Shown here piece by piece: positions 8,192 through 17,530 of a DNA stretch of 64,000 nucleotides (position 1 is its first letter; each line of letters starts with the position of its first letter). The position numbers and the translations under genes were made by a program. Where the stretch lies: NCBI GenBank assembly GCA_947647735.1, contig CANSLJ010000002.1:1-64000 (forward strand). The letters are read 5' to 3'. This DNA comes from an uncultured bacterium. Its GTDB lineage: Bacteria > Bacillota > Clostridia > Lachnospirales > Lachnospiraceae. A model generated the notes under the pieces. The model was not told where the DNA came from. It saw only the letters and a list, made by a program, of their open reading frames with translations, and ran no database searches.

Positions 8192-10294
8192 TTATATCAA
8201 TACATTCGTATCCAGGATCAATGCCACTTCGCCATCGCCCAGAATCGTTGCACCGCTGATGATCTTGGTCTTATCGACAAACTTGCCCAGTGATTTGATA
8301 ACGATCTCCTGCTGGCCCATCAGCTTATCCACCACAAGGCCTGCCAGTTTATCGCCCTTCTTCACGATGGCAACGATCATGTTCTCGCCTTCTTTTCTTG
8401 TGGATTCAATATCCAGCACCTCATTCAGGCGGATCAGCGGAATGACTGAACCGCGCAGATGGATCACCTCTTCAGACTGCACAAGCTTCACATCGCTGGG
8501 GGCAATATTTTCGAGGGTTGTCACGGAATTCAGGGAGATCGCGTATTTCTCGCCGCCCACTTCCACCATCAGCGCCTGAATGATCGCCAGCGTCAGAGGA
8601 AGCCTGATGATCCAGGTACTGCCTTCGCCCAGCTTCGTCTTTACCTCCACTTCGCCGCCCAGCATCTCGATCTTGGATTTTACAACATCCAGGCCGACGC
8701 CTCTGCCGGAAACATCCGTAACTTCCTTCGCCGTGGAAAAGCTCGGCAAAAACAGCAGGTCGATGATCTCCTTATCGGACATATTCCCGGCCTGTTCCGG
8801 TGTGATGGTGCCTCTCTCGATGGCTTTGTTTTTCACTTTTTCAACATCAATACCGTTACCGTCATCCCCTACCTCGATGATAACGTTATTGCCGTCCTGA
8901 TAAGCATTCAGGAAAATAGAACCGACTTCCGGTTTTCCTCTCTCCAGACGGACTTCCGCACTCTCCAGCCCGTGGTCGGCAGAGTTACGCAGAAGGTGCA
9001 TCAGCGGATCGCCGATCTCATCCACCACGGTACGGTCAAGCTCTGTCTCCTCACCGCTCATGGTCAGATCCATCTTCTTATTCAGTTTCTTTGTCAGGTC
9101 ACGGATCATTCTCGGGAACTTGTTCACCACGCTCTCGATCGGAACCATTCGCACCTTCATCACAGATTCATGGAGGCTGGTGGTCACATTCTCCAGATAC
9201 TCGATCTGGCTGTCCACCGCCGCGCTGCTCTCGCTGTTCTCCTGTGTTGTAGCCGATACAAGAGAGTTCTTCGCGATGATCAGCTCGCTGACGAGATTCA
9301 TCAGCACATCGAGCTTTTCAATATCCACCCTGACTGTACGGTTTCCGACCGCCTTGCCGCCTTTCTTCTCGTGCTTTGCCGGCGCTCCCTTCGCTTCAGG
9401 TGCCGCAGCCGCAGCCGGTTTGGAAGGTTCCGCCTTGGCGGGCACGCTCTTTACCTCCGCCGGTGCTTCCTCTTTTGCAGCCGGTGCCTCCTCCTTATGT
9501 TCCTCGAAGTCGGTCATCTCCGCACCCACGGCATCCTCGATCTCCGAAACGTTCCTGATATCCGCGAGCACTTTATCCAGAGGGCTGTCTGTGATCACAA
9601 TGATCGTGAAATCCAGTTCAAACTTTTCATCTTCGATATCCTGTACGGAAGGAGAGGAAACCAGGATCTCGCCCTGCTCTTCCACCGCCTTAAATACAAG
9701 GAACGACCTTGCCGCCTTCAGGATACAGGACTCCTGTACCTTTACCGTGATGCCATATACTTTCTTGCCCTGTTTCACCGCTTCCGTAAGAACCATCCTC
9801 TGCGCTTCATCGAGAGGGATCTCGTTCCACTTGTCTTCTCCGGAAGATGTCCCCGCATCCGCGGAGGGAGCCGCCGCCGGAGTTTCCTCCTTCGCCTCCT
9901 CTTCCGCCCCTTCCGGCTTCAAACAGTCATTGAGCAGTTTGATCAGTGCCTCGTTATCGTTTGTTCCCTCATCGGAATTTTCCTGGATATTTGCCGTATA
10001 TTCCTCCAGAGCATCCAGACACTGGAACAGGATATCGATCATATGGGATTTGATCTTGATAGTGCCGTTGCGCACTTCCGAAAATACATTTTCCATATCA
10101 TGGGTCAATGTCTGCATCCGCTTATAACCCATGGTACCCGCCATTCCCTTTAAAGAATGGGCCGCACGGAATATCTCGTTAATGGTATCCTCGTTCTCCG
10201 GGTCCTGCTCCAGATTTAAGATCTCTGTATTCAGGCTCTGTAAATGTTCTCTTGTTTCATCCAGAAATATTTCCAGATATTGGCTTACATCCAT
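8192..10294 (-). CDS. cheA: Chemotaxis histidine kinase CheA
   Basis: CheA is the cytoplasmic kinase that passes receptor signals to CheY and CheB. The 700-residue protein shows the five-domain order. An HPt domain carries the phosphorylated His at about residue 46 (RAAHSLKGMAG). A P2-like region covers roughly 160-250 and is followed by an Ala/Pro/Glu/Lys-rich linker. The dimerisation domain lies near 310-370. The HATPase domain contains MHLLRNSADHGLE, DDGNGID and GRGVGLDVV. A C-terminal CheW-like domain ends the protein. All key residues are present. The gene starts one base after the cheB stop, so translation is tightly coupled. A long antisense frame over this gene is an artefact of codon bias. 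Confidence 0.97.
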   Translation of the reverse strand: MDVSQYLEIFLDETREHLQSLNTEILNLEQDPENEDTINEIFRAAHSLKGMAGTMGYKRMQTLTHDMENVFSEVRNGTIKIKSHMIDILFQCLDALEEYTANIQENSDEGTNDNEALIKLLNDCLKPEGAEEEAKEETPAAAPSADAGTSSGEDKWNEIPLDEAQRMVLTEAVKQGKKVYGITVKVQESCILKAARSFLVFKAVEEQGEILVSSPSVQDIEDEKFELDFTIIVITDSPLDKVLADIRNVSEIEDAVGAEMTDFEEHKEEAPAAKEEAPAEVKSVPAKAEPSKPAAAAAPEAKGAPAKHEKKGGKAVGNRTVRVDIEKLDVLMNLVSELIIAKNSLVSATTQENSESSAAVDSQIEYLENVTTSLHESVMKVRMVPIESVVNKFPRMIRDLTKKLNKKMDLTMSGEETELDRTVVDEIGDPLMHLLRNSADHGLESAEVRLERGKPEVGSIFLNAYQDGNNVIIEVGDDGNGIDVEKVKNKAIERGTITPEQAGNMSDKEIIDLLFLPSFSTAKEVTDVSGRGVGLDVVKSKIEMLGGEVEVKTKLGEGSTWIIRLPLTLAIIQALMVEVGGEKYAISLNSVTTLENIAPSDVKLVQSEEVIHLRGSVIPLIRLNEVLDIESTRKEGENMIVAIVKKGDKLAGLVVDKLMGQQEIVIKSLGKFVDKTKIISGATILGDGEVALILDTNVLI

Positions 10295-10295
10295 G

Positions 10296-11363
10296 TTACT
10301 TTACCCCCACGTTCATGATAATTTCCTGTGCTACATTATCCAGTTCCACGATCTGGTTTACGATGCCGGCTTTCACTACCGCCTTCGGCATGCCGTATAC
10401 CGCACAGGTATTTTCCTGTTGTGCTATTACAAAAGTCTGTTTTTTCGCTTTCAGATTCCGGATCCCTTCCGTGCCGTCCATGCCCATTCCGGTGAGTACC
10501 ACACACACCACCTGATCGAAAGGACTGTTGATCAGGCTTTCATACATGTAGTTCGCGCAGGGTTTCACCCCTTCCCTGGAGGGCTCATCGCTGTAGTGGA
10601 TACAACTCTTCCTCGAGTCGGATGTGACATTCATATGCATGCCGCCCTTGGAGAGGTAAACATGGCCTTTCTGGAGCATTTCGCCCTCCCGCGCCTCGCT
10701 CACCGTCAGTTCGCTCAGGGAATCAAGCCGCTCCGCCAGCGACTTCGTAAATCCAACCGGCATATGCTGCACCAGCACCACCGGCGCGTTCAGATCCTTC
10801 GGAAGCTTCGGGATGACCGCCTGCAGCGCCTTCGGACCGCCGGTGGAGCTTGCGATCGCCACGATCTTGTTGCCCACGATATTGTGCTTGCGCACCATGG
10901 ATACAAACTTTCTCTCGGTCTGAACATTCCTCGGCGCTATGCTTCTCCCGAAAACCGGCTCTCTGCTGCAGGCCACCGCATACAGCGTATCCTTAAAGGT
11001 TTTCTGAAACTCTTCCGTCCTGTTGTTCTTGATGTTGCCCGACTTATGTACAAAGTCTATGGCGCCCAGCTCCAGCGCATCCAGCGTTACCTTCGCGCCG
11101 TCCCTCGTATCCGTGCTCGCCATCATGACTCTCGCAGGGATCTTCTGGATCTGGAGCTGCTTTAAGAGTTCCAGCCCGCCCATAACGGGCATATTCACAT
11201 CCAAAACCACTGCATCATACTTTTTCTTAGTCAGCAGATCAAGTGCTTCCTTACCGTTTTTAGCGATGTCTGCTACATGGAATCTGTCATCTGACTTCAG
11301 TATATCACACATCACCATTCTCATGAGTGCAGAGTCATCTACTACCAAAATATTTTTTCCCAT
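10296..11363 (-). CDS. cheB: Chemotaxis protein-glutamate methylesterase CheB
   Basis: CheB removes methyl groups from receptor glutamates during adaptation and is activated by phosphorylation from CheA. Residues 1-125 form a receiver domain (VVDDSALMR, phosphoacceptor Asp55 in VVLDVNMPVMGG). The C-terminal catalytic domain (about 165-350) has the Ser-His-Asp triad: Ser173 in ASSTGGPKAL, His200 in VQHMPVGF and Asp296 in GMGMDGTEG. Full length at 355 residues. It heads the cheB-cheA-cheW-cheC-cheD group. No cheR methyltransferase gene is present in the window. Confidence 0.97.
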   Translation of the reverse strand: MGKNILVVDDSALMRMVMCDILKSDDRFHVADIAKNGKEALDLLTKKKYDAVVLDVNMPVMGGLELLKQLQIQKIPARVMMASTDTRDGAKVTLDALELGAIDFVHKSGNIKNNRTEEFQKTFKDTLYAVACSREPVFGRSIAPRNVQTERKFVSMVRKHNIVGNKIVAIASSTGGPKALQAVIPKLPKDLNAPVVLVQHMPVGFTKSLAERLDSLSELTVSEAREGEMLQKGHVYLSKGGMHMNVTSDSRKSCIHYSDEPSREGVKPCANYMYESLINSPFDQVVCVVLTGMGMDGTEGIRNLKAKKQTFVIAQQENTCAVYGMPKAVVKAGIVNQIVELDNVAQEIIMNVGVK

Positions 11364-11399
11364 TGCCTCATTCCGTTCCTACGAATCTCTTCTAAAATA

Positions 11400-12143
11400 T
11401 CACCTGTTGGTTGCTTTATGGCGCTGGCGTCTTTCTTCCTCAAAAATGTATTTGATGATCTCTTCCCTCTCATCTACATCCATGTTGATATACTGTACGC
11501 GATGCTCATAAGTTCCCGGCTTATCCTCCAGTTCCTTTACGGACAACACCCTGCCCGCCAGATGGAACTGCTTCTCCGCACCTTTTATGATCAGCTTATA
11601 AGTACAGTAGATGGAAGCTCCTTCCGCGTATCTCTCAGTTGCGATATATCGCAGCCCGCCTCCGCTGATATCCACGATCACTCCCTGCTTTAAGGGAAGT
11701 CCCGGCACCAGATAAAAACGTCCCTGCTCCACCGCCGTGATCTCCTCCTCCTGCAGAAGCCTGGTGCTCAAGCCCAGCGCACAGCCAAAACGGTAAAACT
11801 CACGCCGCTGATGTTTCCGGAGATTGCTGGTAAGCTCCAGCACCACGATATAAACATTATTGCTCTTATACCGGTCCAATACCCTGGCATAACACTGATA
11901 CAGCCCCTTCTCCGCGTAAAAACAGAGGTCAAACTCCCCGTCCACCGGCAGGAGGACCACCTTCCCCTTTTCCAGAGGCATCATGATCTCCAGCTGATCC
12001 TCGGAAAGCACATCGAACACCTTGGTCCTGTACACCTTTTTCTCTACCGCTTCCGACTTTTCCGCCCCGTCCTCTTCCTCTGTCACCGGGCTGACAGCCT
12101 GCAGCTCCACGATCTGTCCCGCTACTACAATATCAGATAGCAT
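11400..12143 (-). CDS. PilZ-domain flagellar brake protein (YcgR family)
   Basis: A 247-residue protein with an N-terminal YcgR-like beta domain (about 1-105, with LEIMMPLEKGKVVLLPVDGEF) and a C-terminal PilZ domain. The PilZ cyclic di-GMP binding signature appears as RKHQRREFYRF (RxxxR motif, near residue 110) followed by DISGGGLRYI (D/NxSxxG motif, near 158). YcgR-type proteins bind c-di-GMP and slow or bias the motor. The gene overlaps the flhG ribosome-binding region context: AGGAG lies at the flhG end, seven bases before this ATG, implying translational coupling. This suggests c-di-GMP control of motility in this organism. Confidence 0.88.
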   Translation of the reverse strand: MLSDIVVAGQIVELQAVSPVTEEEDGAEKSEAVEKKVYRTKVFDVLSEDQLEIMMPLEKGKVVLLPVDGEFDLCFYAEKGLYQCYARVLDRYKSNNVYIVVLELTSNLRKHQRREFYRFGCALGLSTRLLQEEEITAVEQGRFYLVPGLPLKQGVIVDISGGGLRYIATERYAEGASIYCTYKLIIKGAEKQFHLAGRVLSVKELEDKPGTYEHRVQYINMDVDEREEIIKYIFEEERRQRHKATNR

Positions 12144-12146
12144 AAA

Positions 12147-13028
12147 TTATCTCCTTCCTGTCATAATATGTGAAAAAAACGCCATCATGCCGCGTTTTAC
12201 CCTCGGGCTTTCCTGTTCTTCCTTCATAAGCTTCCTGGCGATCCCCGCATAAGCCATCGACGCCTTTGCCGAGGGATTCCGAAGGGAAACCGGTGTCTGC
12301 TGCATGACCGCCCTTGCAAGCTGGTCATCCTGGGGCACATAACCGAGATATTCAATGGGAATCTTTAAATATCTGGAAACCACCATATTCAGCTTGTGGT
12401 ACAGCATGCTGCCTTCCTCTTCATTCCTTACCTTATTTGCCAGCACATTGATACTGGTATATTCCTGTGAAAACCTGCTGTGACGGTTTAACGCCTTCAG
12501 CAGAGAATAGGAATCCGTGATGGAAGTAGGTTCCGGCGTTGTCACCAGCAGTATCTCATTGCTCGCCACCAGAAACTCCAGCACGGCATCCGAAATGCCC
12601 GCTCCGGTATCCACGATGATCACATCCGCCAGGGAATCCAATTCCACAAGATTTTGTATGATATAATTTAAATAGTCCCGGCTTAAATTCGACATGCCCA
12701 CGATGCCGGAACCGCCGGAGATAAACCCGACATCCATCGGTCCCCATGTGATGATATCCTGAATCTTCTTCCCCTGATAGATCAGATCGTACAGGTTATA
12801 TTTCGGCACCGTCCCAAACATGATCTCAATGTTGGCAAGCCCGAAGTCCGCATCCAGTATGATAACCTTCTGGTCCATTTTCCGGAACTGAATAGCGAGA
12901 TTGATCGCCGTATTTGATTTTCCTACGCCGCCTTTTCCGCTGGTAACTGTGATCACCCTGGCCGCCTGCTGCCTGGGCTGGCTCTGGGCTTTGATGATAT
13001 TTCTTAATTTTTCCGCCTGATCTGCCAT
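12147..13028 (-). CDS. flhG: Flagellar number/placement regulator, MinD/ParA-type ATPase FlhG
   Basis: FlhG (YlxH) is a MinD-like ATPase that controls flagellar number and position together with FlhF. The 293-residue protein has the deviant Walker A KGGVGKSNT (residues 32-40), the switch ILDADFGLANIEIM (about 57-70), VDTGAG near 138, and a basic, hydrophobic C-terminal end (KRGMMAFFSHIM) suited to membrane association. It starts directly at the flhF stop (TAA overlapping region), the standard flhF-flhG pair. Confidence 0.93.
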   Translation of the reverse strand: MADQAEKLRNIIKAQSQPRQQAARVITVTSGKGGVGKSNTAINLAIQFRKMDQKVIILDADFGLANIEIMFGTVPKYNLYDLIYQGKKIQDIITWGPMDVGFISGGSGIVGMSNLSRDYLNYIIQNLVELDSLADVIIVDTGAGISDAVLEFLVASNEILLVTTPEPTSITDSYSLLKALNRHSRFSQEYTSINVLANKVRNEEEGSMLYHKLNMVVSRYLKIPIEYLGYVPQDDQLARAVMQQTPVSLRNPSAKASMAYAGIARKLMKEEQESPRVKRGMMAFFSHIMTGRR

Positions 13029-14273
13029 TTAATTCGTACCTCCAAGTAATTGCTTCACTGTTTTCTGAGGGTTAAATACTTCTATATCATCCGGCACATT
13101 CTGTCCGCAGGTAATATAGGACAGGCCGGCGCCCGTATACAACTTCAGATTCAACAGGTTCCCCAAACTTGCAGTCTCATCCAGTTTTGTAAAGATGATC
13201 TTATAACTTTCCATTCCCTTGTAAGAATCCACAATATTCAGCAGATCCTTATATTTCGTGGTTGCCGAGAGCACCAGGTGCACTTCTTTTTCTATGCCCT
13301 CATCCAGCCCGTGAATAAACGCCTCCATGTCCTCCCGCAGGCTCGGGTTATGGGGGGAATGCCCCGCCATATCCACCAGAATAAAATCATAATCCTTAAA
13401 ATCCCGCACTCCCGTCTGCAACTCATCCACAGAGTAGATGACTCTGAACGGAACCTCCAGGATATTTGCGTAGGTCCTGAGCTGTTCTGCCGCCGCGATC
13501 CGGTAGGTATCCGCCGTCAGCAGCGCCACCTTCCGCTTTTGATCTATCCAGAAACTGGAAGCGATCTTGGCGATCGTCGTTGTCTTTCCCACCCCGGTAG
13601 GCCCCACAAAAAAGATCACTCTGGGCGTCCCGCCGTTTTTATCGATCGGCGCCGCCTTGCCGAATTTCAGGATCATCCGCTGATATACATCCGCCAGCGC
13701 ATGATCAAAGGGCAGATTCGGCTTAACGCTCTTCTCGATCTCGTCAACGATCTGATTGGCATACTTCTCATCCACCTCATTGTCCAGCATGGTGTTGTAA
13801 AGCAGCTTCATAAACCGCACCATCTCGCTGTCTTCTTCTTCCGCCTCTTCCGTCTCCTGTTCTTTCGCCGGATCCTCCTCCTCTGTCTGGAGCTTTTTCT
13901 CGATCATGCTCTGAAGGGAATCCAGCTTTTCCACCAGAAGATCCCGCTCCTGCTCCGCGCGCTCTCTCCTTGCCGGCCGGGGCTGCCTGAGAATATCTCC
14001 GTCGTCCGCCCCCGCAGCCTGCGCCACCTGGCGGAACGTCTCCCGAAGGCTGACATCCTCAGGCGCCTTCTTCTGGCCGCCCCCGTAAGGATATTTTTCG
14101 CTCTCCTCTTCCTTTGCCACCGTCACTTCCGTCTGAGCCTTTTTCAGGAAGCCGAAAAGTCCTTTTTGAACAGTGGGCTTTACATTCATAATGACGATAT
14201 TTTCTCCGAGTTCGGCTTTTGCCTGGGCAACCGCCTCATCCTCTGTTTTTGCTGTAAATTTTTTAATAATCAT
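13029..14273 (-). CDS. flhF: Flagellar biosynthesis SRP-type GTPase FlhF
   Basis: FlhF is an SRP-family GTPase that sets the site of flagellar assembly. The 414-residue protein has a B domain (1-150, rich in charged residues), an N domain (about 150-210) and a G domain with P-loop GPTGVGKTTT (224-233), TADTYRIAAAEQL (254-266) and TKLDETASLG near 358. The G3 motif reads DMAGHS (301-306) where the family usually has DTAGR, an unusual pair of changes in a switch region. It is flanked by flhA (one base upstream) and flhG, the conserved order in Firmicutes. Confidence 0.95.
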   Translation of the reverse strand: MIIKKFTAKTEDEAVAQAKAELGENIVIMNVKPTVQKGLFGFLKKAQTEVTVAKEEESEKYPYGGGQKKAPEDVSLRETFRQVAQAAGADDGDILRQPRPARRERAEQERDLLVEKLDSLQSMIEKKLQTEEEDPAKEQETEEAEEEDSEMVRFMKLLYNTMLDNEVDEKYANQIVDEIEKSVKPNLPFDHALADVYQRMILKFGKAAPIDKNGGTPRVIFFVGPTGVGKTTTIAKIASSFWIDQKRKVALLTADTYRIAAAEQLRTYANILEVPFRVIYSVDELQTGVRDFKDYDFILVDMAGHSPHNPSLREDMEAFIHGLDEGIEKEVHLVLSATTKYKDLLNIVDSYKGMESYKIIFTKLDETASLGNLLNLKLYTGAGLSYITCGQNVPDDIEVFNPQKTVKQLLGGTN

Positions 14274-14274
14274 T

Positions 14275-16314
14275 TTAAGCTGTCACCATTCCTACTGACT
14301 GTAATTCTACATTAGAGTCTACTTCATTATAAGAAACCACGATCAGATCTTTGTAATAATCCTCTGTCAGCTTTTTGAAATAGATCCTGACAATAGGGGA
14401 TGTGATCACAATAGGATTCTTTCCGAGCTGTTCCAGTTTCTCCGTCTCCCTGCCCACACTGTTCATGATCGCCTTGATCCGCACCGGATCCAGAGAGATA
14501 TAAGCGCCCGTCTCGGTCTGTTTCACACTGCCCATGATCTCCTGCTCGACCTTCGGGTCCAGCGTCACCACGCTGGTCGTCTCATTGGCAGGAAAATACC
14601 GGCTGGAGATGGCGCGTTTTAAACTCTGCCTTACATATTCCGTCAAAATATCCGCATCTCTTGTGGAGGGCGCGTAATCCGCCAGCGTCTCCAGTATCGT
14701 CTGCAGATCCCGGATGGAGATCCCCTCCCTGAGGAGATTCTGCAGTACCTTCTGGATCTCGCCGAGCCCCATCTGCTTCGGCACAAGTTCCTCCACCAGC
14801 GCCTGGTTTGCGTCCTTGATATTATTGATCAGGTTCTGTACATCCTGACGGGTCAGCAGTTCATCGATATGCTCCCTGATCACCTCCGTCAGATGGGTCG
14901 CGATAATGGAAGGCGGGTCCACCACCGTATAGCCCAGGCTCTCCGCGCGCTCCCTCTGGTTTTCCGTGATCCAGATCGCCGCCAGATGGAAGGAAGGCTC
15001 AAAGGTTGGAATACCGGATATCTCCTCCTCCACATACCCCGGATTCATCGCCATATAATGGTCGAACAGGATCTCGCCGTCGCTGACCTGAATGCCCTTT
15101 ATCTTGATGATATACTGGTTCGGATTGAGCTGGATATTATCGCGCAGACGGATGATCGGCACAACGGTACCCATCTCCAGCGCGATCTGACGCCTGATCA
15201 TTACCACACGATCCAGCAGGTCACCGCCCTGGTTCACATCCGCAAGGGGAATGATACCATAGCCGAATTCCAGTTCCACCGGGTCCACCTGCAGCAGCGA
15301 ATTGACATTCTCCGGCTGCCGGATCTCCTCCGCCGAGGCTTCCTCGGTATCCACCTCGTGCTCTATGTTCGCCATCTCCAGACTTCCCTGCACGGTACGT
15401 CCTATGATGATGAACATCATCCCGAGCCCCACAAAGACCACCGTCTGCAGCGGCGTGATGACGCCCAGCACGGAGATCGTGATACCAACGATATAGAGCG
15501 CCCTCGGCACACCGAAGAGCTGCCCCACGATCACATTTGAGAAATCCGCGTCCTTACCGCCCTTGGTAACCAGGATACCGGTTGCCAGAGAGATCAAAAG
15601 GGAAGGGATCTGGGACACAAGGCCGTCACCGATAGTCAAAATACAATAAGTCTGCGCAGCCGTTCCAAAGTCCATGCCCTGGCGGAGCATACCCATTGCC
15701 GCGCCGCCGATCAGGTTGACAAAAGTGATGATCAGGCCGGCGGTGGCGTCTCCCTTTACGTACTTCACCGCACCGTCCATGGAACCGAAGAAACTGGACT
15801 CCGCCTGGATCTTGTCACGCCGCTCCTTCGCCTCCGCGTCGGTGATGGCGCCGGTATTTAAGTCCGCGTCGATGGCCATCTGCTTACCGGGCATCGCGTC
15901 CAGCGTAAATCTCGCCGTTACCTCAGCCACACGCTCGGAACCCTTGTTGATGACCATGAACTGGATCAGTATCAGGATAATAAAGACGATCACGCCGACG
16001 ATCAGATCGCCGCCGCCCACATAGTTGCCGAAAGTCTGGACAACGTTACCCGGATCTCCCGTCAGCAGGATCAGCTTCGTGGAGGATACGTTCAGCGCGA
16101 TCCTGAAGATCGTGGTGAACAGCAGCATCGTCGGATAAAAGGACATATCCAGCACTTCTTTTGTGAACATGACCGTGAACAGGATCAGGAAAGCGATCCC
16201 GATATTGATGGCGAGAAAAATATCAAGAAGCCAGGGGGGAATCGAGATAATGAACATCACAAATGCGGCGAGAATATACAACGCCACGCCTAAATCCGCT
16301 TTTCCGAGTTTCAT
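14275..16314 (-). CDS. flhA: Flagellar type III export gate protein FlhA
   Basis: FlhA forms the nonameric ring of the flagellar export gate and uses the proton-motive force for export. The 679-residue protein has an N-terminal membrane domain of about eight helices (to about residue 310) containing the FHIPEP-type conserved cytoplasmic loop (RFTLDAMPGKQMAIDADLNTG, near 136-156), then a cytosolic domain of about 350 residues that docks chaperone-substrate complexes. A perfect AGGAGG lies seven bases before the ATG. It is separated from flhB by about 100 bp carrying two strong hairpins. Confidence 0.97.
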   Translation of the reverse strand: MKLGKADLGVALYILAAFVMFIISIPPWLLDIFLAINIGIAFLILFTVMFTKEVLDMSFYPTMLLFTTIFRIALNVSSTKLILLTGDPGNVVQTFGNYVGGGDLIVGVIVFIILILIQFMVINKGSERVAEVTARFTLDAMPGKQMAIDADLNTGAITDAEAKERRDKIQAESSFFGSMDGAVKYVKGDATAGLIITFVNLIGGAAMGMLRQGMDFGTAAQTYCILTIGDGLVSQIPSLLISLATGILVTKGGKDADFSNVIVGQLFGVPRALYIVGITISVLGVITPLQTVVFVGLGMMFIIIGRTVQGSLEMANIEHEVDTEEASAEEIRQPENVNSLLQVDPVELEFGYGIIPLADVNQGGDLLDRVVMIRRQIALEMGTVVPIIRLRDNIQLNPNQYIIKIKGIQVSDGEILFDHYMAMNPGYVEEEISGIPTFEPSFHLAAIWITENQRERAESLGYTVVDPPSIIATHLTEVIREHIDELLTRQDVQNLINNIKDANQALVEELVPKQMGLGEIQKVLQNLLREGISIRDLQTILETLADYAPSTRDADILTEYVRQSLKRAISSRYFPANETTSVVTLDPKVEQEIMGSVKQTETGAYISLDPVRIKAIMNSVGRETEKLEQLGKNPIVITSPIVRIYFKKLTEDYYKDLIVVSYNEVDSNVELQSVGMVTA

Positions 16315-16343
16315 TCAATTCCCTCCTTTCCCGTTCTCTCTGC

Positions 16344-16422
16344 GGAGAATGCGTTTTTTGCATTCTCCTGCGTGAGACTTGGATTTTCTTAGGCGCTCTG
16401 CGTCTTAGAAAATCTTCTCACG
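16344..16422 (-). repeat. Two strong hairpins at the flhB-flhA junction
   Basis: Two back-to-back palindromes fill the flhB-flhA gap. The first is a perfect 9-bp stem, GGAGAATGC (16344-16352) with GCATTCTCC (16360-16368), and a T-rich 7-base loop. The second has outer arms CGTGAGA (16371-16377) and TCTCACG (16416-16422) plus inner 14-base arms (16382-16395 with 16401-16414) with one mismatch and one G-U pair. The flhB stop codon (16418-16420) lies inside the outer arm. No T-run follows on the coding strand, so this looks like an mRNA-processing or translation-control structure, or a small repeat element, rather than a classic terminator. Confidence 0.7.
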
Positions 16423-17530
16423 CTTTCCCTTGCAGGTGATATACATAAGCCAGCACTTCCGCCACCGCCGGATACAGTTCCGCGGGGATCTGCTCCCCCA
16501 CTTCCACATTCGCATAGAGCATCCTCGCCAGCGGCTTGTTTTCATAGATCTCGATGTGATACTCTCTGGCTTCCTCCTTGATCCTTGCCGCCAGATGATC
16601 CGCACCCTTTGCGATGACCACAGGCGCCGCGTACAGCTCGCTGTCATATTTCAGTGCCACCGCATAGTGGGTCGGGTTGGTGATGACTACGTCCGCCTCC
16701 GGCAGCGCCTGCATCATCCTTCTTCTGGACGCCTCCATCATACGCTGCTTCTGCTTGCCTTTGATCTGAGGGTCACCCTCCTGATCCTTGTACTCGTCCT
16801 TGACTTCCTGCTTTGTCATCTTCATGTCTTCATTGAATTTCCACTTCTGATAAGCGAAATCCAGAAAGGCGATGACCATAAAGATAGCGGAGATCCTGAT
16901 CCCCAGATCGGTCACGATCTTTCCGATCGCCTGCACCGCCCCGATCAGCGGCATATCCAGCAGATAAAACAGGATATCCAGTTTATCCTTCATGTAACTC
17001 CAGGTCACATACAGGATCATGCCGATCTTGGCAACCGCCTTCACCAGCTCCACCAGCGAATTCGGGGAAAAAATACGTTTGAATCCGCTGACCGGATTGA
17101 TCTTGCTGAACTTGGGCTGCAGCGGTTTTGTGGTGGGCTTCCATTTTACCTGTATCACATTGCTGATAAAGGCGACCGCAACTCCCACCAGATAGATCGG
17201 CAGCGTTATCGCAAGGAGCCCGGTCATGCTCTGTCCGATCAGGCCCGTGAAATTGCCATCCGGCACCTTCCCGTCCGGCATATGGAGCACATCCGGTATA
17301 TGATTGTAGATCCCGCCGAACATTTCCAGAAAGCTGATGCTGATATTTCCCACCCATAATTTCAACAGCAGAAAAAGCGCAAGGAGGCCGAATCCGTTGG
17401 CGATTTCCTTACTCTTTGCCACCTGCCCGTCCTTCCGGGCATCTTCCAACTTTTTCTGTGTAGCCGGCTCCGTCTTTTCTCCGCCGGGACCTTCCTTTGC
17501 GAAAAACTGTAAATTATACTCCAGTATCAC
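16418..17530 (-). CDS. flhB: Flagellar export switch protein FlhB
   Basis: FlhB switches export specificity from rod/hook to filament substrates by autocleavage. The 370-residue protein has the early conserved EKTEPATQKKLEDARKDGQVAKS motif split over residues 19-41, four membrane helices (about 45-220) and a cytosolic domain with the autocleavage site NPTH at residues 285-288 (VVITNPTHYAVAL). The start is a GTG (17528-17530) overlapping the fliR stop, with GGAGG seven bases upstream inside fliR, so the two genes are translationally coupled. Confidence 0.96.
   Translation of the reverse strand: MILEYNLQFFAKEGPGGEKTEPATQKKLEDARKDGQVAKSKEIANGFGLLALFLLLKLWVGNISISFLEMFGGIYNHIPDVLHMPDGKVPDGNFTGLIGQSMTGLLAITLPIYLVGVAVAFISNVIQVKWKPTTKPLQPKFSKINPVSGFKRIFSPNSLVELVKAVAKIGMILYVTWSYMKDKLDILFYLLDMPLIGAVQAIGKIVTDLGIRISAIFMVIAFLDFAYQKWKFNEDMKMTKQEVKDEYKDQEGDPQIKGKQKQRMMEASRRRMMQALPEADVVITNPTHYAVALKYDSELYAAPVVIAKGADHLAARIKEEAREYHIEIYENKPLARMLYANVEVGEQIPAELYPAVAEVLAYVYHLQGKA

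Noticed and set aside
8459-10153. 564-codon open frame antisense to cheA
   Set aside because: Shadow of cheA codon usage; composition is abnormal (Arg, His, Leu rich) and there is no ribosome site or known motif.
13050-14315. 421-codon open frame antisense to flhF
   Set aside because: Same codon-bias shadow; flhF is well supported on the other strand.
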